NCBI GenBank assembly: GCA_022410635.1
Contig: JAJVDF010000001.1
Location: forward strand, 12,480,464 to 12,544,463
From: Tretioscincus oriximinensis
Lineage: Eukaryota; Chordata; Lepidosauria; Squamata; Gymnophthalmidae
Direction of reading: 5' to 3'
Length of the DNA: 64,000 nucleotides
Within the stretch, counting starts at the first letter, position 1, and each line of letters starts with the position of its first letter. Shown one piece after another: positions 24,971 to 34,592 of the stretch. The position numbers and the translations under genes are program-made. A model generated the notes under the pieces. The model did no database searches and was not told the origin of the DNA. It saw only the letters and a list, made by a program, of their open reading frames with translations.

Positions 24971-25153
24971 AAGGCCCCATCCACACGGAACCTTATTCTG
25001 GGTCACATCTCCGGACAGAGCTTGGCCATCCACATGCCAGTATAGACTATGGCAGGCCCCATTCGGGGCCTGCCATAGTCTACACTAGCATGTGTTTGGC
25101 AGGCTCTTATTCCGAGGCCAGCCCAGGAGAAGGCTCTATGTGGATGCAGCCTA
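24971..25153. mobile_element. foldback element, family B, full-length copy
   Basis: The ends AGGCCCCATCCACAC and GTGGATGCAGCCT are near reverse complements. In the centre CATGCCAGTATAGACTATGG, extended by CAGGCCC, is mirrored by GGGCCTGCCATAGTCTACACTAGCATG, about 25 of 27 positions, around a 5-base loop. TTATTC motifs sit symmetrically. No coding capacity and no clear target duplication (flanks ACCAGTCA and TGTCTCAA do not match). Fragments occur at 2480-2590, 35905-36020 and 36895-36985. Probably a non-autonomous DNA transposon. Confidence 0.7.
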
Positions 25154-25254
25154 TGTCTCAAAATGAAGATTGTGGTATCCATTGCGTGATTAATTCCAAG
25201 ACAAGCGACAACAAAACTTAGAAGCATCATAAAAATATAGCCTGGAAGACTCTC

Positions 25255-25257
<3 letters not shown>

Positions 25258-25292
<35 letters not shown>
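25258..25292. repeat. (CA)n microsatellite
   Basis: Uninterrupted CA dinucleotides, ending in CATATACACA. A simple repeat of the common vertebrate kind. Confidence 0.95.
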
Positions 25293-25300
<8 letters not shown>

Positions 25301-26413
25301 ATAAGCAGTATGGGAAAAGTGTGCAAACCTTGGAACAGCAGAAGTCTTTCAGAGTTGGAATCTTAGCATTCAAAGTCAAATTGCCAAGGTGGAACGAAGA
25401 CCTCCTCACTTCATTTTGTGAAGCTAGAGGTCAAGTCGTGGGTCGTAGGTCCCAAGCAATATTTTTTTTTAAAAGAGAGTATCTTTTCCAGGGAATCTTC
25501 CAATCCAGCATCCAGTAGCTGAAATGAAGAAGACCTAAGCAGAGACAGAGAGGGAAAGTCCCTTTTCTTTCTTTGCTCCCCAACAAAGTTTGCTAAATCA
25601 GAATGGTGCCATCAAAGATCTGGAAATAGCTGAAAAACCTCCATCCCTCCTTAGGGGCGATCAGTGCCAGCAGAAAGGACGGGGGCTATGGAGGGCGCCT
25701 TTACCTCGTCATTCCCCTTTTGACAGCTGCCGCCAGAGATGTGGAGAAGGAAGGGGAAGAAGCTGGGATGGAAGAAGCTCTTGCTGGGGATAAAGGAACC
25801 ATTGCAAACCCCCCCAGAAAGCGGGAACTTCCACGATCCCAGGAGATGATGGGAGGGGAAGAGGAAAAAACCTTGCGGATTAAATGGGGGTGGGGAGGTT
25901 GGGGGCCGGAATCCGTACCCACATTTCTGCAAGCTTCCCAATGCTTCCAATGTCTTCCCAGAAGCTCACCTTACTAGACTTCCCTCCCAGAGCCCTGAAT
26001 AAGCCGCCCGCTGAGGATCCCCTTCGGAGAGCTTCTTGGTTCTCCTGGGCATCTCTTCGCTTCCTGGACCACAGCGAGCATCCCAGCTCCTGCCAGCCCG
26101 GCTGCCACCCAGCATCCCCTACTGAAGGTGCGCGGGTCCCAGGAAGCCCTTCCCGCGCCCCTCGCCCCTCGCCTCCCAAAAGAGGGAGGGAGAAAAAGAA
26201 AGGCGAAAGGAGGGGGAAACAGAGAGAAACCTGCCCAAGCCTCCTAGTCATTCGTTTTCGAGGCAGCCTCGCCAAGATCCCTGCGTCCCCAAGCGGATTT
26301 CAGGGGATTATTCCACGCCACGGTCCTCCTCCGCGGGAGCCGCGATCGCGCAGGGGGGCTGGTGCCTGGGCGCCTCCGGGGGTCTCCTAAGTTTGGACCC
26401 CTCGGCTGACTCC

Positions 26414-26425
26414 CCCCCCCCCCCC
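26414..26425. repeat. poly-C run in the CpG island
   Basis: A homopolymer of C lies inside the GC-rich island. A matching poly-G run is near 26606-26616. Both are low-complexity and error-prone in sequencing. Confidence 0.85.
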
Positions 26426-26588
26426 GCCAGCCAGGTGTGGGAATGCAGGTGGGAGGTTCGCGGGGCTGGATGGAAAGAGGTGACCTCGCCGCCGCCTCAG
26501 TCCCCTCCGCCTGTCCCCCCTCCAAGGGAGTTACACCCCTGGCCACCTCCGGGGTGGGTGGGTTGGTGTTGAAGGTAGCGGGAGCCCC

Positions 26589-26720
26589 TCTTACCTATAG
26601 GGACTGGGGGGGGGGGAGGCAGGGATCCCCCCTTACCTGGGAAGGCAGGGGAGGTAGGGGCTCCCTCTTCCTTGGGGAGGTTTCCGGGGGAGGCTGCTGG
26701 GGGGCTCCGTCTTACCTGGG
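26589..26720 (-). promoter_or_regulatory. three candidate 5' splice sites, minus strand
   Basis: CTTACCTATAG (near 26590), CTTACCTGGG (near 26632) and CTTACCTGGG (26711-26720) read on the minus strand as TAG|GTAAG, CAG|GTAAG and CAG|GTAAG, all strong donor matches. Two share the context CTTACCTGGGAAGG, so part of the set may be a local duplication. Lying in a CpG island they suit the end of an untranslated or short coding first exon. The sense-strand alternative is coincidence in GC-rich repeat sequence. Confidence 0.35.
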
Positions 26721-26819
26721 AAGGCTCTCCGGCGCTTGGCCCCCTCCGCCTCGCCTTTCCCCGGCTTGCTCAGCCCCGGCGCCGCATTGACACTGCAGAT
26801 GGTGTCTCGGGGTGGCGTG

Positions 26820-26880
26820 TGCGGCTGCCGGCGCGCGTGTGTGCGCGCGTGTGTGAGTGCGTGCGCGCGTGTGTGTGTGT
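26820..26880. repeat. (GCGT/GT)n alternating purine-pyrimidine tract
   Basis: Alternating GC, GT and CG steps continue for about 50 bases (GCGCGCGTGTGTGCGCGC and similar) and end in GTGTGTGTGTGTT. Such tracts favour left-handed DNA under supercoiling, which is general knowledge. The position inside the island is compatible with a promoter-proximal role, but that is inference. Confidence 0.85.
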
Positions 26881-27339
26881 TCCAGAGACACATCCGGAGG
26901 AGGAGGCGGAGACGGAGGAGGGCGCGCGGGTCTCCGGCTCCTCTTCGCCCCGCAGGAGCCCCAAGACGTTCGTGGCTTTGGGGATGGGAAAGGGTGGCAG
27001 GAGGGGGCGGGAAGTTGGGGAAGGGGCGCCTGTCTCTGGCCGGCCCTAGGAAGGCGGCGTCTCCGCTGGGGACGGGAGAGAGGACGGAGGGATGGAGAGC
27101 GCGCTGGAAGGAAGCACGCAGGCGAGGCTCAGGCTGATTCTGGGCTGCCGCCGCCTCCTCTCGCTCTTCGCCCCCCCAAACCCCTTGGACAGATGCGGTT
27201 CCCAAGGCTGTTGCCCGGCAGGGCCCCCGGCAGGTGGGGTGGAATTGCGGCGCTCCCGGGTGGGAAGGGATCCAAATGAAATCAAAGCCGGTAAGAAGGC
27301 GGAGGAGGCAGTGTGGGAGGATCCCCTTCCCCTTGTGCT

Positions 27340-27470
27340 TCCTCCTCCTCCTCCTCCTCTTCTTCTTCTTCCTCCTCTTCTTCCTCCTCCTCTTCTTCTT
27401 CCTCCTCTTCTTCCTCCTCCTCCTCTTCTTCCTCCTCCTCTTCTTCCTCCTCTTCTTCCTCCTCCTCCTC
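27340..27470. repeat. (CCT/CTT)n polypyrimidine tract at a gap edge
   Basis: A pure C/T tract of CCT and CTT triplets runs directly into the 747-base run of N. Serine, leucine and proline runs (or arginine, lysine and glycine on the other strand) in long open frames here come from the repeat and the gap. Confidence 0.95.
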
Positions 27471-28217
27471 NNNNNNNNNNNNNNNNNNNNNNNNNNNNNN
27501 NNNNNNNNNNNNNNNNNNNNNNNNNNNNNNNNNNNNNNNNNNNNNNNNNNNNNNNNNNNNNNNNNNNNNNNNNNNNNNNNNNNNNNNNNNNNNNNNNNNN
27601 NNNNNNNNNNNNNNNNNNNNNNNNNNNNNNNNNNNNNNNNNNNNNNNNNNNNNNNNNNNNNNNNNNNNNNNNNNNNNNNNNNNNNNNNNNNNNNNNNNNN
27701 NNNNNNNNNNNNNNNNNNNNNNNNNNNNNNNNNNNNNNNNNNNNNNNNNNNNNNNNNNNNNNNNNNNNNNNNNNNNNNNNNNNNNNNNNNNNNNNNNNNN
27801 NNNNNNNNNNNNNNNNNNNNNNNNNNNNNNNNNNNNNNNNNNNNNNNNNNNNNNNNNNNNNNNNNNNNNNNNNNNNNNNNNNNNNNNNNNNNNNNNNNNN
27901 NNNNNNNNNNNNNNNNNNNNNNNNNNNNNNNNNNNNNNNNNNNNNNNNNNNNNNNNNNNNNNNNNNNNNNNNNNNNNNNNNNNNNNNNNNNNNNNNNNNN
28001 NNNNNNNNNNNNNNNNNNNNNNNNNNNNNNNNNNNNNNNNNNNNNNNNNNNNNNNNNNNNNNNNNNNNNNNNNNNNNNNNNNNNNNNNNNNNNNNNNNNN
28101 NNNNNNNNNNNNNNNNNNNNNNNNNNNNNNNNNNNNNNNNNNNNNNNNNNNNNNNNNNNNNNNNNNNNNNNNNNNNNNNNNNNNNNNNNNNNNNNNNNNN
28201 NNNNNNNNNNNNNNNNN
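27471..28217. other. assembly gap, 747 N
   Basis: Run of N inside the CpG island. Any exon, transcription start or repeat here cannot be seen. The long open frames that cross it have no evidential value. Confidence 1.
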
Positions 28218-28344
28218 GGGTGAAGGGAGCCTGGGAAGGAAGGGGGGACTTCGGAGGGCACCGGAGGGGGGCAGGAGGTCTCGGAGGCCGGCGAGGGGAG
28301 GGAGGGGGGGGGAGGGCCCCGTCTTTGAGAAGATGAGAGGCAGG

Positions 28345-28640
28345 CAGTAAAGGATGGATGAGTAGATGAATGAATGGATAGACAGACGAGAGAGAGAGAA
28401 GGATGGAAGGACAGACAGACAGATAGAGAGACAAAGAGAGATGGTAGAAACAGATGGATAGGTGGATTGATAAACAGACTAAGAATAGTGAGATGGATAG
28501 AAAGAGAAAGAGACACACATAGAAACAGAGAGGTGGGTAGAAAGAGCAATGGGTAGGTAGTTGGACTGATAGACTAGGAATAGATGGATGGATGGATTGA
28601 TAGTGATACAAAGGCAGGTTCAAAGAAATAGATGGATTCT
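28345..28640. repeat. degenerate tetranucleotide repeats (GATG/GATA/GACA)
   Basis: Mixed units GGAT, ATAG, GACA and AGAG are repeated with many interruptions, for example GGATGGATGAGTAGATGAATG and GACAGACAGACAGATAG. It is a decayed compound microsatellite just outside the CpG island. Confidence 0.85.
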
Positions 28641-28689
28641 AACATACACAGATAATAGACTAGATGGGGCCCCTCTATGCAGTATGTTG

Positions 28690-28945
28690 GAGAANGGTTT
28701 GTCGTTTGTTTTTTATAAAGAGATTGGGGATCAAATTTGTGACTTTTTGCTTTCCAAGCAGTTTTCTACCAGTGACCTGCAGTCACACCCAAGTACCATG
28801 GANAGTTCTGTGCAGTTTTCTTAGCAAAGATACAGAAATGGTTTGCCATTACCTTTGGTGGTTCCAAGGAGAAGATGGAACTGAACCTCTGCTTTCCACG
28901 CACTTGACCACTGAACCACACCCCCTCTTAGTTTCCATGGAGACT
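28690..28945 (-). mobile_element. tRNA-related SINE with BovB-like segment
   Basis: On the minus strand the head GTGTGGTTCAGTGGTCAAG and AGGTTCAGTTCC resembles pol III A and B boxes. It is followed by ATGGCAAACCATTTCTGTATC and TTTGCTAAGAAAACTGCAC, then CCATGG. This order matches SINEs mobilised by BovB/RTE elements, such as Sauria SINEs of squamates. A truncated BovB reverse transcriptase is at 35.3-35.9 kb. Confidence 0.6.
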
Positions 28946-28959
28946 TGTATGTCATAGTA

Positions 28960-29105
28960 GGAGGCCTTCTCAGTGGTAGCCCTAGACTACAGAACATTCT
29001 CTCACCCTGAGGTTCTCCAGTCACCTTCAACGTTCATGGTCAGAAGATAATTGAAGATGCACCTCCTCACACAGGGCTTTGGCTTAGGAAACAGCTTCCC
29101 CTCCT
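28960..29105 (+). mobile_element. L2-like LINE fragment
   Basis: GGAGGCCTTCTCAGTGGTAGCCC, CAGAACATTCTCTC and TGAAGATGCACCTCCTC follow the order of the L2-like coding relic at 20850-21184. It is short, heavily mutated and without the TAAA tail. Confidence 0.5.
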
Positions 29106-29539
29106 CAAGTGTCAGACCCCATATTGCTATTAGTATGCTCCAATATTCTGATATAGGCAGCAAGAAAATGCAGTCTTCCATTTAGGGGTCTTGGGTTGGA
29201 GAAATGGTTTGAAAGAGTAAGGGAGAAGTACAGACAAACATTGAAAAGAGGCTAGGTGAGCTGTCCAAATATTGGAACTGGGGACATAGATCCTGTTTAT
29301 ACAGGCCTCAGAAAGATATTTTAGGGATCCTTTACAATAATGTATTGTAGATGTGTTGTAAACAGATCCCTGAAACATGTTACCAAGCCAGGTTCAGGTC
29401 ACCTAGAGGCATTAAACCACCATTAAAATAATGTGATGGGAAACCACGTGGGAAATGTGACCCAAAGATCCTTGCTACAAAAAAACCTCTGGCATGTCAA
29501 GGAACAGAACTCTGTCCTTAATTTCTTAGTGACCCACCA

Positions 29540-29742
29540 GGCAATTTGTTCAACCAGTGAATTACATATGCTGCTAGATTTCATGGCCAACTTTACACTT
29601 TTCTTGGTAGAGATACAAAAGTGGTTTGCAGTCATTTACTTCCACAGAAAGGCTTTGGATCAAATTGGCAACTCTCTGCCTTTTTGCCCCTACCACAAGC
29701 CTTATCTACTGTGCTATTTTCTTTTTGCTTCAATGTCCTCTA
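29540..29742 (-). mobile_element. tRNA-related SINE with BovB-like segment
   Basis: Read on the minus strand it carries GCAAACCACTTTTGTATCTC, ACCAAGAAAAG and GTTGGCCATGAAATC downstream of a weak tRNA-like head. It resembles the SINE at 28690-28945 closely in order, less so in sequence. It sits about 600 bases from that copy in the same orientation. Confidence 0.55.
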
Positions 29743-29749
29743 GTGGCCT

Positions 29750-30490
29750 CCATTGTTGACTCAACAGTGGAACCAGTACTCTATACTCCTTTCAGACCCA
29801 CTCAAGTCTGAAAGGGTCAGTCCAAGAAGACTGTGCCAGTGTTTTAAAAAGTGTGGGGGTGTACAAATAATAATTGCCTGGCACTAGTTGTGGTTGGTAT
29901 TGGCAACCTTCTCCTCCCACCCAAATGAAGATTTTGTGGAATTCCAAAGTCTTGCTGCCAAGAACAATTAAAACATGTTGCTGTGTGTTAGAAGTTCTCC
30001 TGGGCACCTTAATCAATGAAAAGCGGTCTGGAAATCAAGCAAACCCTACACCAAGCAAGAAAATGCTTTACACAACTCTTTGTGACAGTTTATTGAAAAC
30101 CATTCAGAGATGTTATACATTAAAAAATATCTATCAATAACAATCGGCATATGAAAGAATTATATAAAGATTCTAAAGTATTGTAAATCCCTGATCTCTG
30201 GCACAGTGAGGAATAGCTCAAGAACTGATGACGACAATACCCAGCAATGATATAGAATGGGGTGAATGGATGCTGTATGAATGGAATTCACTGCAGATTA
30301 GACTGTGAATAGATGGATTGTCTTCCATTTCGTATTTTGTCCACTCTTTAGATTCAGCTTCAAGCCCTTGCTTTTTGTGCTGTTCTCTAACACTAGTTTT
30401 AATCGTTTCTGCCAAGGAGGACTCTGGTTACACCTTTTAATCCAGTTTCAGCCCACTGTCAGAACTGTAAGATACAGTGCAAAGTGAATA
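29750..30490. other. unannotated sequence
   Basis: Short open frames only and a 9-bp hairpin near 29790-29815 (CTTTCAGAC..GTCTGAAAG). Nothing else was recognised. Confidence 0.4.
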
Positions 30491-30499
30491 GTAACTTCC

Positions 30500-30990
30500 T
30501 TTCCACATTACCTGAACCAAAGGTGGGTTTTGAGAGTTAGAGAATGCAAAATGAACATGGGGATAGCTACCCTAGGGCAAGCCGGGGCAGTGCCCCATGG
30601 GCCCGGCCATTTGTAAAATAAAAATTTTAAAATTTAAATTTTCAGGCTCTCAACCCCTCCTTTGTTTATCTGCCCCAAAGGCCCCGAAGTAGGCTGACCA
30701 GATGACACCTTTTGGGTGTGTGTGTGTGTTGAAAACCCCTTTTTGGCTGCTTCCCGTTTTTTTCTGAGGAATTTGTTTTCAAAAAAAGATTTTTTTCAGA
30801 AAATTTTTATTTTTTTTTTCCTCAGAAAAAACTGGGAGGCACCCCAAAAATGGGTTTTCAACACACACACACACAAAAGGGGCCATCTGGTCAGCCTACA
30901 CCTATGAAAAAGATGTCATTTTGCCACTTTGTTGATGGGTTCTCTCACTCTGAAACTGGATGAAACTGGATTAAAATTTAGGCGTGACTA
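30500..30990. repeat. family D repeat split by insertions
   Basis: The left part (30500-30560) has ACCAAAGGTGGGTTTTGAGAG. The right part (about 30905-30990) has TTGCCACTTTGTTGATGGG, CTGAAACTGGATGAAACTGG and AGGCGTGACTA. Together they match the unbroken copy at 24205-24345. Between them lie about 130 bases of unassigned sequence and one complete MITE. Confidence 0.5.
30690..30898. mobile_element. near-palindromic hAT-like MITE, family A copy 2
   Basis: Starts TAGGCTGACCAGATGAC and ends GTCAGCCTA, 209 bp. The right arm has GGGAGGCACCCC, matching the other copies, while the left arm is more decayed (GGCTGCTTCCCG). The A/T-rich centre is longer, and short (GT)n and (CA)n patches occupy symmetric positions. 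Flanks CCCCGAAG (30682-30689) and CACCTATG (30899-30906) agree at only 5 of 8 positions. Confidence 0.8.
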
Positions 30991-31150
30991 TAGTTATCAG
31001 AAAAAAGAAAGCAAGTGTCCTGCATCTTTAATGGATGTGTCAAAGTGAGCATTTCAACAGATGTTGTCAACATTATGAGCTGCATCTGCTGAAAGTTATA
31101 CCTATTAAAGGTACAGGACTCCTGTCTGCTTTTTCCTTGTAACCCTTGGT
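30991..31150. mobile_element. foldback element, family C copy
   Basis: Contains GTTATCAG, CAAGTGTCCTGCATCTTTAAT, TTTCAACAGATG and, on the other arm, GCATCTGCTGAAAG, CTATTAAAGGTACAGGACTC and CTGTCTGC. The arms are imperfect complements. It borders the family D repeat directly. The type is presumably a non-autonomous DNA transposon. Confidence 0.55.
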
Positions 31151-31319
31151 GTGACCAGGGCCTTACAGACGAACAATAAAAAAGGCATCACATCTCATTA
31201 TTTCATCTCTTACAGAGGAAAGTCCAGAATAGTGGAGTTTGGTTCACAGAAAAAAAAACTGAATTCAAATCGAGGTGTCGGCTTTCGAATCTGAGGACAT
31301 AGTGAGCATATACTGAAAA

Positions 31320-31436
31320 AAGTGTAAAAGAGAACATTTTAGCAGCTGATGCTTATGCCTGCAACATCTGCTAAAATTTCCTTTTTCCAAATGCATTCAA
31401 GCTGCTGATCTGTCCTGGTTTTTCATGGCAACCTTA
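31320..31436. mobile_element. family C foldback fragment
   Basis: TTTTAGCAGCTGATGC, then GCAACATCTGCTAAAATTTCC and ATTCAAGCTGCTGATC, parallels the centre and right arm of family C. It lies about 170 bases from another copy. Confidence 0.4.
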
Positions 31437-31534
31437 TCCAGGAAGACTATAGGTAAGTACAGTAAAGAAGTGTGGGCCAGATCTGACAAGTCCCCAGTCT
31501 ATTTTGCCCAATTACACTTGTTAATTTGCATTAT

Positions 31535-31612
31535 ATAACCGGAGCCAAAGGTGCCATGAGACCCCCTTGCTGGGAATTCTAGATCCAGACTAACATGACT
31601 ACTTCTTTTGAA
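31535..31612. mobile_element. family T terminal fragment
   Basis: AAAGGTGCCATGAGACCCCC, TTGCTGGGAATTC and ATCCAGACTAACATGACTAC match the right terminus of the family T element at 60975-61515. Only the outer end is retained. Confidence 0.5.
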
Positions 31613-31619
31613 TACTGTT

Positions 31620-32590
31620 GGGCTTTTTTGTTTTCATAGTAAACTGCAATGAATTGGTTTTATGGGAAAAACACTAGAAATACTTTCAATAATATAAATC
31701 ATGTCACCTTCACACCATTCTTCTGTCAGTCAACCAAACTAGAAGCACAAAAGATGCATAAAATACCTCTCTGTATTAGAGGAATTAGAGTTATTAAGCA
31801 TTGTAGGAAAGGGTAGTAGATCAGTAGTGTAGAAATTGCCTCGAAAGTAGAAGAGAAAAGTCAACTTAGGAAACCACAGAGGTACCCATATAGTCAACTG
31901 GAGCACAGACCTGGCCAGTGAGTCTTGACATTAGACTTGATGGGCAATGTTTAGCTGGAGAAAGTTTTGATTTTGTTTTCCACGTGAGTTGTCCAGAAGA
32001 ATTGGTGGGCCGTTATGTTAAGCAGGATGCTGGACTATATAGGCTGCCGTGTCATCCAGCAGGGCTTCAGTTATGCTTATTCATAAGGAATGCACTTTAA
32101 GTAGAGGCTGGAGAAATTTACGGAGGACAAATCTATCCATTACTTCTAGAATGAATGCCTAGGTGAGACAGGCAAGAATGAAGCATTGCAAGGAATTGAG
32201 ATCAGATAGAGGGGGTGTGGCTTGATACGAAAAGGTTTCTCTTATTTTCTTACACAGATATTTGAGGAGGCCAGGTATATCCAAGGCTACCAGAATGGAT
32301 GCCTATATACTGTCTCTAGGCTGGAGAGAAAGGTAGGATGCCTCCCACATGAGAAATGGGAAAGAGTTTTGTGCTTTTAATGGGTGCAAAATAGGGATTT
32401 ATCCCTCAGGAACTGCAGGCATATAGAGTTGATTTGTATTCAAAAATCTAATTGTACAGTTCTTAAAGCTGTCCACGGCACACCCAATGTGGTTGTTCAA
32501 TTTTAGTGGGACTGAACCAGGCCACCACTCACGAACACAAAGGATTCAATTGAACAGTTCATGTTTGCTGGGTTTTTGCACCTGAAAAAA
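31620..32590 (+). mobile_element. unannotated stretch with decayed CR1-like tails
   Basis: GCAGGATGCTGGACTATATAGG and CATCCAGCAGGGCTTC (about 32015-32070) match the CR1 tail consensus in this window. A second weak tail is near 32190-32260. The rest has no recognised feature. Confidence applies only to the tail motif. Confidence 0.4.
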
Positions 32591-32597
32591 AACCAAT

Positions 32598-32724
32598 GGT
32601 TTGATGAAAATCTGCTTCATTGAACAAATAGTTGCTTTTATTAATATATATATATAATATAATATTAATATATATATATTAATAAAAGCAACTATTTGTT
32701 CAATGAAGCAGATTTCATCAAGCC
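32598..32724. repeat. long AT-rich inverted repeat (about 55-bp arms)
   Basis: The left arm begins GGTTTGATGAAAATCTGC, runs through CATTGAACAAATAGTTGC and TTTTATTAA, and ends in (TA)n. The right arm is its reverse complement with one substitution and one missing A, ending CATCAAGCC. A 20-base AT spacer separates them. The structure would extrude as a cruciform or be a foldback remnant. No coding potential. Confidence 0.85.
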
Positions 32725-32754
32725 ATTATATATATATTTTCATCAAGCCATTAT

Positions 32755-32813
32755 ACAGTATATATATTAATAAAATCAACTATTTGTTCAATGAAGCAGA
32801 TTTTCATCAAGGC
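32755..32813. repeat. third copy of the inverted-repeat arm
   Basis: TATATATTAATAAAATCAAC, CTATTTGTTCAATGAAGC and AGATTTTCATCAAGG repeat the right arm of the preceding inverted repeat in the same direction. CATCAAGCCATTATA is also repeated between them. This is a local tandem duplication on top of the palindrome. Confidence 0.8.
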
Positions 32814-32819
32814 AAACAA

Positions 32820-33590
32820 AGGGATTTTGGATATTGAAATGAACATGTGACTTTCTTTCATGTACGTCTCTAATTTGTATCCCAGTTTCCTTCTAAACAT
32901 GCTTTTGCTAATTCGTGCCCAGTCTCCAATGTACAGAGCTTCTTGCACATATTATACATAACAGTTGCATTTTAGGGATTTCTTACATCTACAACACATG
33001 ATTAATATGCTGTAATGAATCCCTAAAATTCATTACTGAGATCTGTGCAAAAAGGGCTTTTGTGTTGGTTGGCTTTGTATATTTGGTTTCTACTAAGCAC
33101 TGTTGTACAATTAAATACTAAATAAAATGAAATAATTAAACAGTATGTAGATTGAATGTTTATTGAACGGTGCACAATAGAACAGAATATGAACTTGAAG
33201 AAATGCATTTATTTTCATATATGCGTTTCAACGGAACCAGAGGGCAATACTTCATATAAATGTAATTCTGCATGAGTGGAATGTAATTTAAAAAATACAT
33301 AGAAAATTTCAAATAAAAGATCATTTGAATTTCATCCCTTGATTTGTTTGAAGGAAGGGAGGTTAAATTAAGTAGTCATTACGTATATACAAAATTATTT
33401 AAAAAGAAAGAAAAATCTCTATCCATAATTTATGACTGCTGTGAATGATACAAATATTGGCTCATCTGGGATTAATACACAGGGTAGAGAGTAAAACACA
33501 AGCAAATGCTTTCAAGAGAAAAATGCAGCAAAGGTTACCTTAAAGGGAATTGAGTTTGCACATTTTGCTAGCAAGCTCAATGTAAAGTCA
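32820..33590. other. unannotated AT-rich sequence
   Basis: Only short open frames. No repeat family or gene was recognised. Confidence 0.4.
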
Positions 33591-33594
33591 TAAA

Positions 33595-33860
33595 TAATTG
33601 AGCTCCAAATATCTAAAGGAGCAGCTCTTCCCTTACAAACCTGCCCAATAAAATTCCTGGGAAGCCTGTGGGTCAGTCTCCCCAACTTCAGAATCTAAGA
33701 GCCTGGAATCCGTGACAGGGCCTGCTCTGTAGTAGCTCCCAACCTGTGGAATTAACTTCCTTCTGAGCTGTATTGAGAAAAAACTGCTCTGTGCATCTAA
33801 ACAGCTAATTTCTTAAGAAAAATATTTTTATATACTTTAATTGTATGTAAAATTAACAGA
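33595..33860 (+). mobile_element. L2-like LINE fragment
   Basis: AAATATCTAAAGGAGCAGC, then AGGGCCTGCTCTGTAG, CTCCCAACCTGTGGAATTAAC and CTTCCTTCTGAG follow the LINE carboxy-terminal order seen at 20.9 and 42.4 kb. It is degraded and 5' truncated. Confidence 0.5.
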
Positions 33861-34034
33861 AATATAAAACTTCTACAAAATCCTATATAATTTAAGATTG
33901 TAATTCAAAGAGCAAGCAAAATGATACCACAACAGTAAAAATACAGCAACTTCTACACATGACAAGGTAAGATAAAAACATAATACATGTATGTGTCAGA
34001 GATTGGTAGGCAGGATTGTAGTGGAATATTCTTG

Positions 34035-34592
34035 TCCAGGTGGGCAACCTTTTTGGAGCCAAGAGCCATTTTGTGGCCACACACCCTTCCCGGGGTCACT
34101 TGGGGGCCACACAGCCATGCTCTCTTCCCAAGCCCTGCCCCACCCCAAGCCTTTTTCCTTAACCTTCCTTTTTCTTTGCTGCTTTCCTGCCTTCCTTCTC
34201 TCCCTTTTTCTTTCCTTTCAGGTTTGCAGACACGGGGCATGCCAAGAGAAGTTCTGGACATCGTCAGTGAGTGACTGCCGCCTGCCTGACTCGGCCAGCT
34301 GCTTGTGGCTGTGTGTAGACACTGTGTGCCTCTCACCACAGCAGTTTCCAGTCTGGGAACTGCTGTTGGAGCTCAGCATGCGCAATGTCAGGCAGGCTGC
34401 AGATGCTTGCTGACAATGTCCAGAACAGCTATTGGGGGTGTGCACCTTGTCTGGATGATGCGGACATGGTGCACACCACCAAATGTTAGTTCCGGACATT
34501 TTGGGGAGGTAAAAGGGGGGAAATCCCCTCCCCCGAGGTTCTTCTGGTGAGGTCAGAGCCACACTCAAGTGGCCAAAAAGCCACGCTCTGGT
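34035..34592. mobile_element. candidate hAT-like MITE with internal inverted repeat
   Basis: The left end CAGGTGGGCAACCTTTTTGG is characteristic of hAT-type elements in amniotes. The right end GGCCAAAAAGCCACGCTCTGG resembles its decayed reverse complement. Inside, AGTTCTGGACATCGTCAG (34248 onward) and CTGACAATGTCCAGAAC (to about 34427) form an imperfect inverted repeat. A polypyrimidine patch lies at 34140-34220. Frames of up to 140 codons have no recognised domain. No matching target duplication was seen. Confidence 0.45.

Larger units (their letters stand above)
25640..28350. promoter_or_regulatory. CpG-rich island, candidate host promoter
   Basis: Composition changes sharply from AT-rich flanks to GC-rich sequence with abundant CG dinucleotides (for example 26100-26400 and 26750-27100), which is typical of vertebrate promoter islands. 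It contains a (GCGT)n tract, poly-C and poly-G runs, a CCT/CTT tract and a 747-base gap. Candidate splice donors at its left side face the minus strand, so a gene transcribed toward lower coordinates is one reading. No coding exon was identified, and direction is not settled. Confidence 0.5.

Noticed and set aside
26633..28549. 638-, 525-, 414-, 345- and 329-codon open frames
   Set aside because: Most of each frame is the run of N and the CCT/CTT repeat. The ends are of low complexity (arginine, lysine, serine or leucine runs). No protein is supported.
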